DNA from: Bradyrhizobium iriomotense
GTDB taxonomy: Bacteria; Pseudomonadota; Alphaproteobacteria; Rhizobiales; Xanthobacteraceae
Length of the DNA: 64,000 nt
Reading direction: 5' to 3'
NCBI RefSeq assembly: GCF_018129405.1
Contig: NZ_JAFCLP010000027.1
Location: forward strand, 1-64,000
Position 1 is the first letter of the stretch. The number at the start of each line of letters is the position of its first letter. Below the pieces are notes generated by a model, which saw only the letters and a program-made list of their open reading frames with translations, had not been told where the DNA came from and searched no databases. A program made the position numbers and the translations under genes. Positions 63,413-64,000 of this stretch are shown here, piece by piece.

Positions 63413-64000
63413 ATGATGATAGATCAGCTCGACCTGAAACAGCTCCGCGCCTTTGTCCGCGTCGTCGAGACCGGCAGCTTCAGCGCGGCGGCGCGCTCAC
63501 TCGGGATGTCGCAATCCGCCGTCAGCCAGGCGGTGCGTCAGCTCGAGGAAAACCTGCGGGTGCGGCTGCTCGACCGCACCACGCGAAAGCTCCAGCTCAG
63601 CAAGGTCGGCGCGGATTTCATGCCGGGCATCCAGCGTTTGCTGGCCGATCTCGATCGCCAGCTCCAGGATCTGCGCGATTTGCGCGAGCACCGCCGCGGT
63701 CACGTCACGGTGGCCTGCGTGCCGTCGGTGGCGCTGCGTCTGATGCCGCGTGTGCTCGCCGCATTCCAGCGCGAGCATCCGATGGTCGCGGTGACGCTGA
63801 AGGAGATCTCGCGGCATCAGATCTTTGCGGCGCTGCGCGGCGGCGATGTCGATCTCGGCATTGCCAATGTGCCCGGTGACGATCCGGAGCTCGACGCTTC
63901 GCGCCTGCTGGTCGACAATTTCGCGCTGGTGATGCGCCGCGATCATCCGCTCAGCGCGCGCGACGCCGTAAGCTGGACGGAAGCGTCGAAAGCCGGCCTC
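63413..64000 (+). CDS. LysR-family regulator, cut by window end
   Basis: First 196 residues of a LysR regulator, open to the last base. HTH: LKQLRAFVRVVETGSFSAAARSLGMSQSAVSQAVRQLEENL; the effector domain begins at RGHVTVACVPSVALRLMPRVLAAFQREHP. A tandem ATGATG at 63413/63416 is the start. Divergent from the rut/ABC operon across 139 bp, so it is its probable regulator; the E. coli rut operon instead uses the TetR-type RutR. Confidence 0.92.
   Translation, partial: MMIDQLDLKQLRAFVRVVETGSFSAAARSLGMSQSAVSQAVRQLEENLRVRLLDRTTRKLQLSKVGADFMPGIQRLLADLDRQLQDLRDLREHRRGHVTVACVPSVALRLMPRVLAAFQREHPMVAVTLKEISRHQIFAALRGGDVDLGIANVPGDDPELDASRLLVDNFALVMRRDHPLSARDAVSWTEASKAGL

Overview
The window looks like a core-chromosome segment of a GC-rich alphaproteobacterium of the Bradyrhizobium/Rhodopseudomonas lineage. 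The evidence is the gene order mdh-sucC-sucD-sucA-sucB-lpd, a separate F1 operon atpHAGDC, the block rplU-rpmA-(GNAT)-obgE / proB-proA-nadD-rsfS-rlmH-envC-ctpA-yibQ-rppH, and many long intergenic palindromes of the kind that litter Bradyrhizobium genomes. The genus assignment is inference from recall; no database search was possible.

Layout. 1-9.1 kb: a probable minus-strand small RNA with its own terminator, a DUF2794 protein, a GNAT acetyltransferase, a Bax-inhibitor-1 membrane protein behind a ybhL-like leader, an ABC ATPase/FtsX-type permease pair divergent from a TesA-like esterase, ThpR and ZapE. 9.3-20.5 kb: TCA-cycle block (mdh, sucC, a DUF1579 gene wedged before sucD, sucA, sucB, an SDR gene, lpd, a small membrane protein). 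20.7-25.6 kb: a DUF4337 protein and xerC (minus), priA (plus), and an RlpA-like protein whose upstream region holds a perfect CtrA-type box. 26.2-31.3 kb: the F1 ATP synthase operon. 31.4-33.1 kb: a class III nucleotide cyclase fused through one membrane helix to a large extracytoplasmic domain. 33.2-50.7 kb: two tandem Nudix/RppH genes, a YibQ-type deacetylase, CtpA, EnvC, RlmH, RsfS, NadD, ProA, ProB, then (interrupted by a Bug-type binding protein gene and a sulfatase gene) ObgE, a MaoC protein, a DMT exporter, a GNAT enzyme, L27 and L21.

51.0-53.5 kb: a ROK-family-like protein whose sugar-kinase motifs occur in circularly permuted order, an epoxide-hydrolase-like alpha/beta hydrolase, and tRNA-Ser(CGA). 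After the tRNA the content becomes accessory and catabolic: a LysR regulator divergent from an aromatic-ring FAD monooxygenase and a Bug protein; a convergent second Bug gene; and a tightly coupled operon combining a NitT/TauT-type ABC importer with RutB, RutC and RutD of the Rut pyrimidine-degradation pathway, divergent from a LysR gene cut by the window end.

The most interesting points are (i) the permuted ROK protein; (ii) a Rut operon with an ABC importer but no intact RutA-type flavin monooxygenase in the window, followed downstream by what looks like the first 16 codons of a luciferase-like monooxygenase, with its ribosome binding site, joined in frame to a Bug gene; (iii) the unassigned minus-strand small RNA; (iv) the cyclase fusion; and (v) the palindrome families, two of whose copies lie inside essential operons (atpD/atpC, proB/proA).
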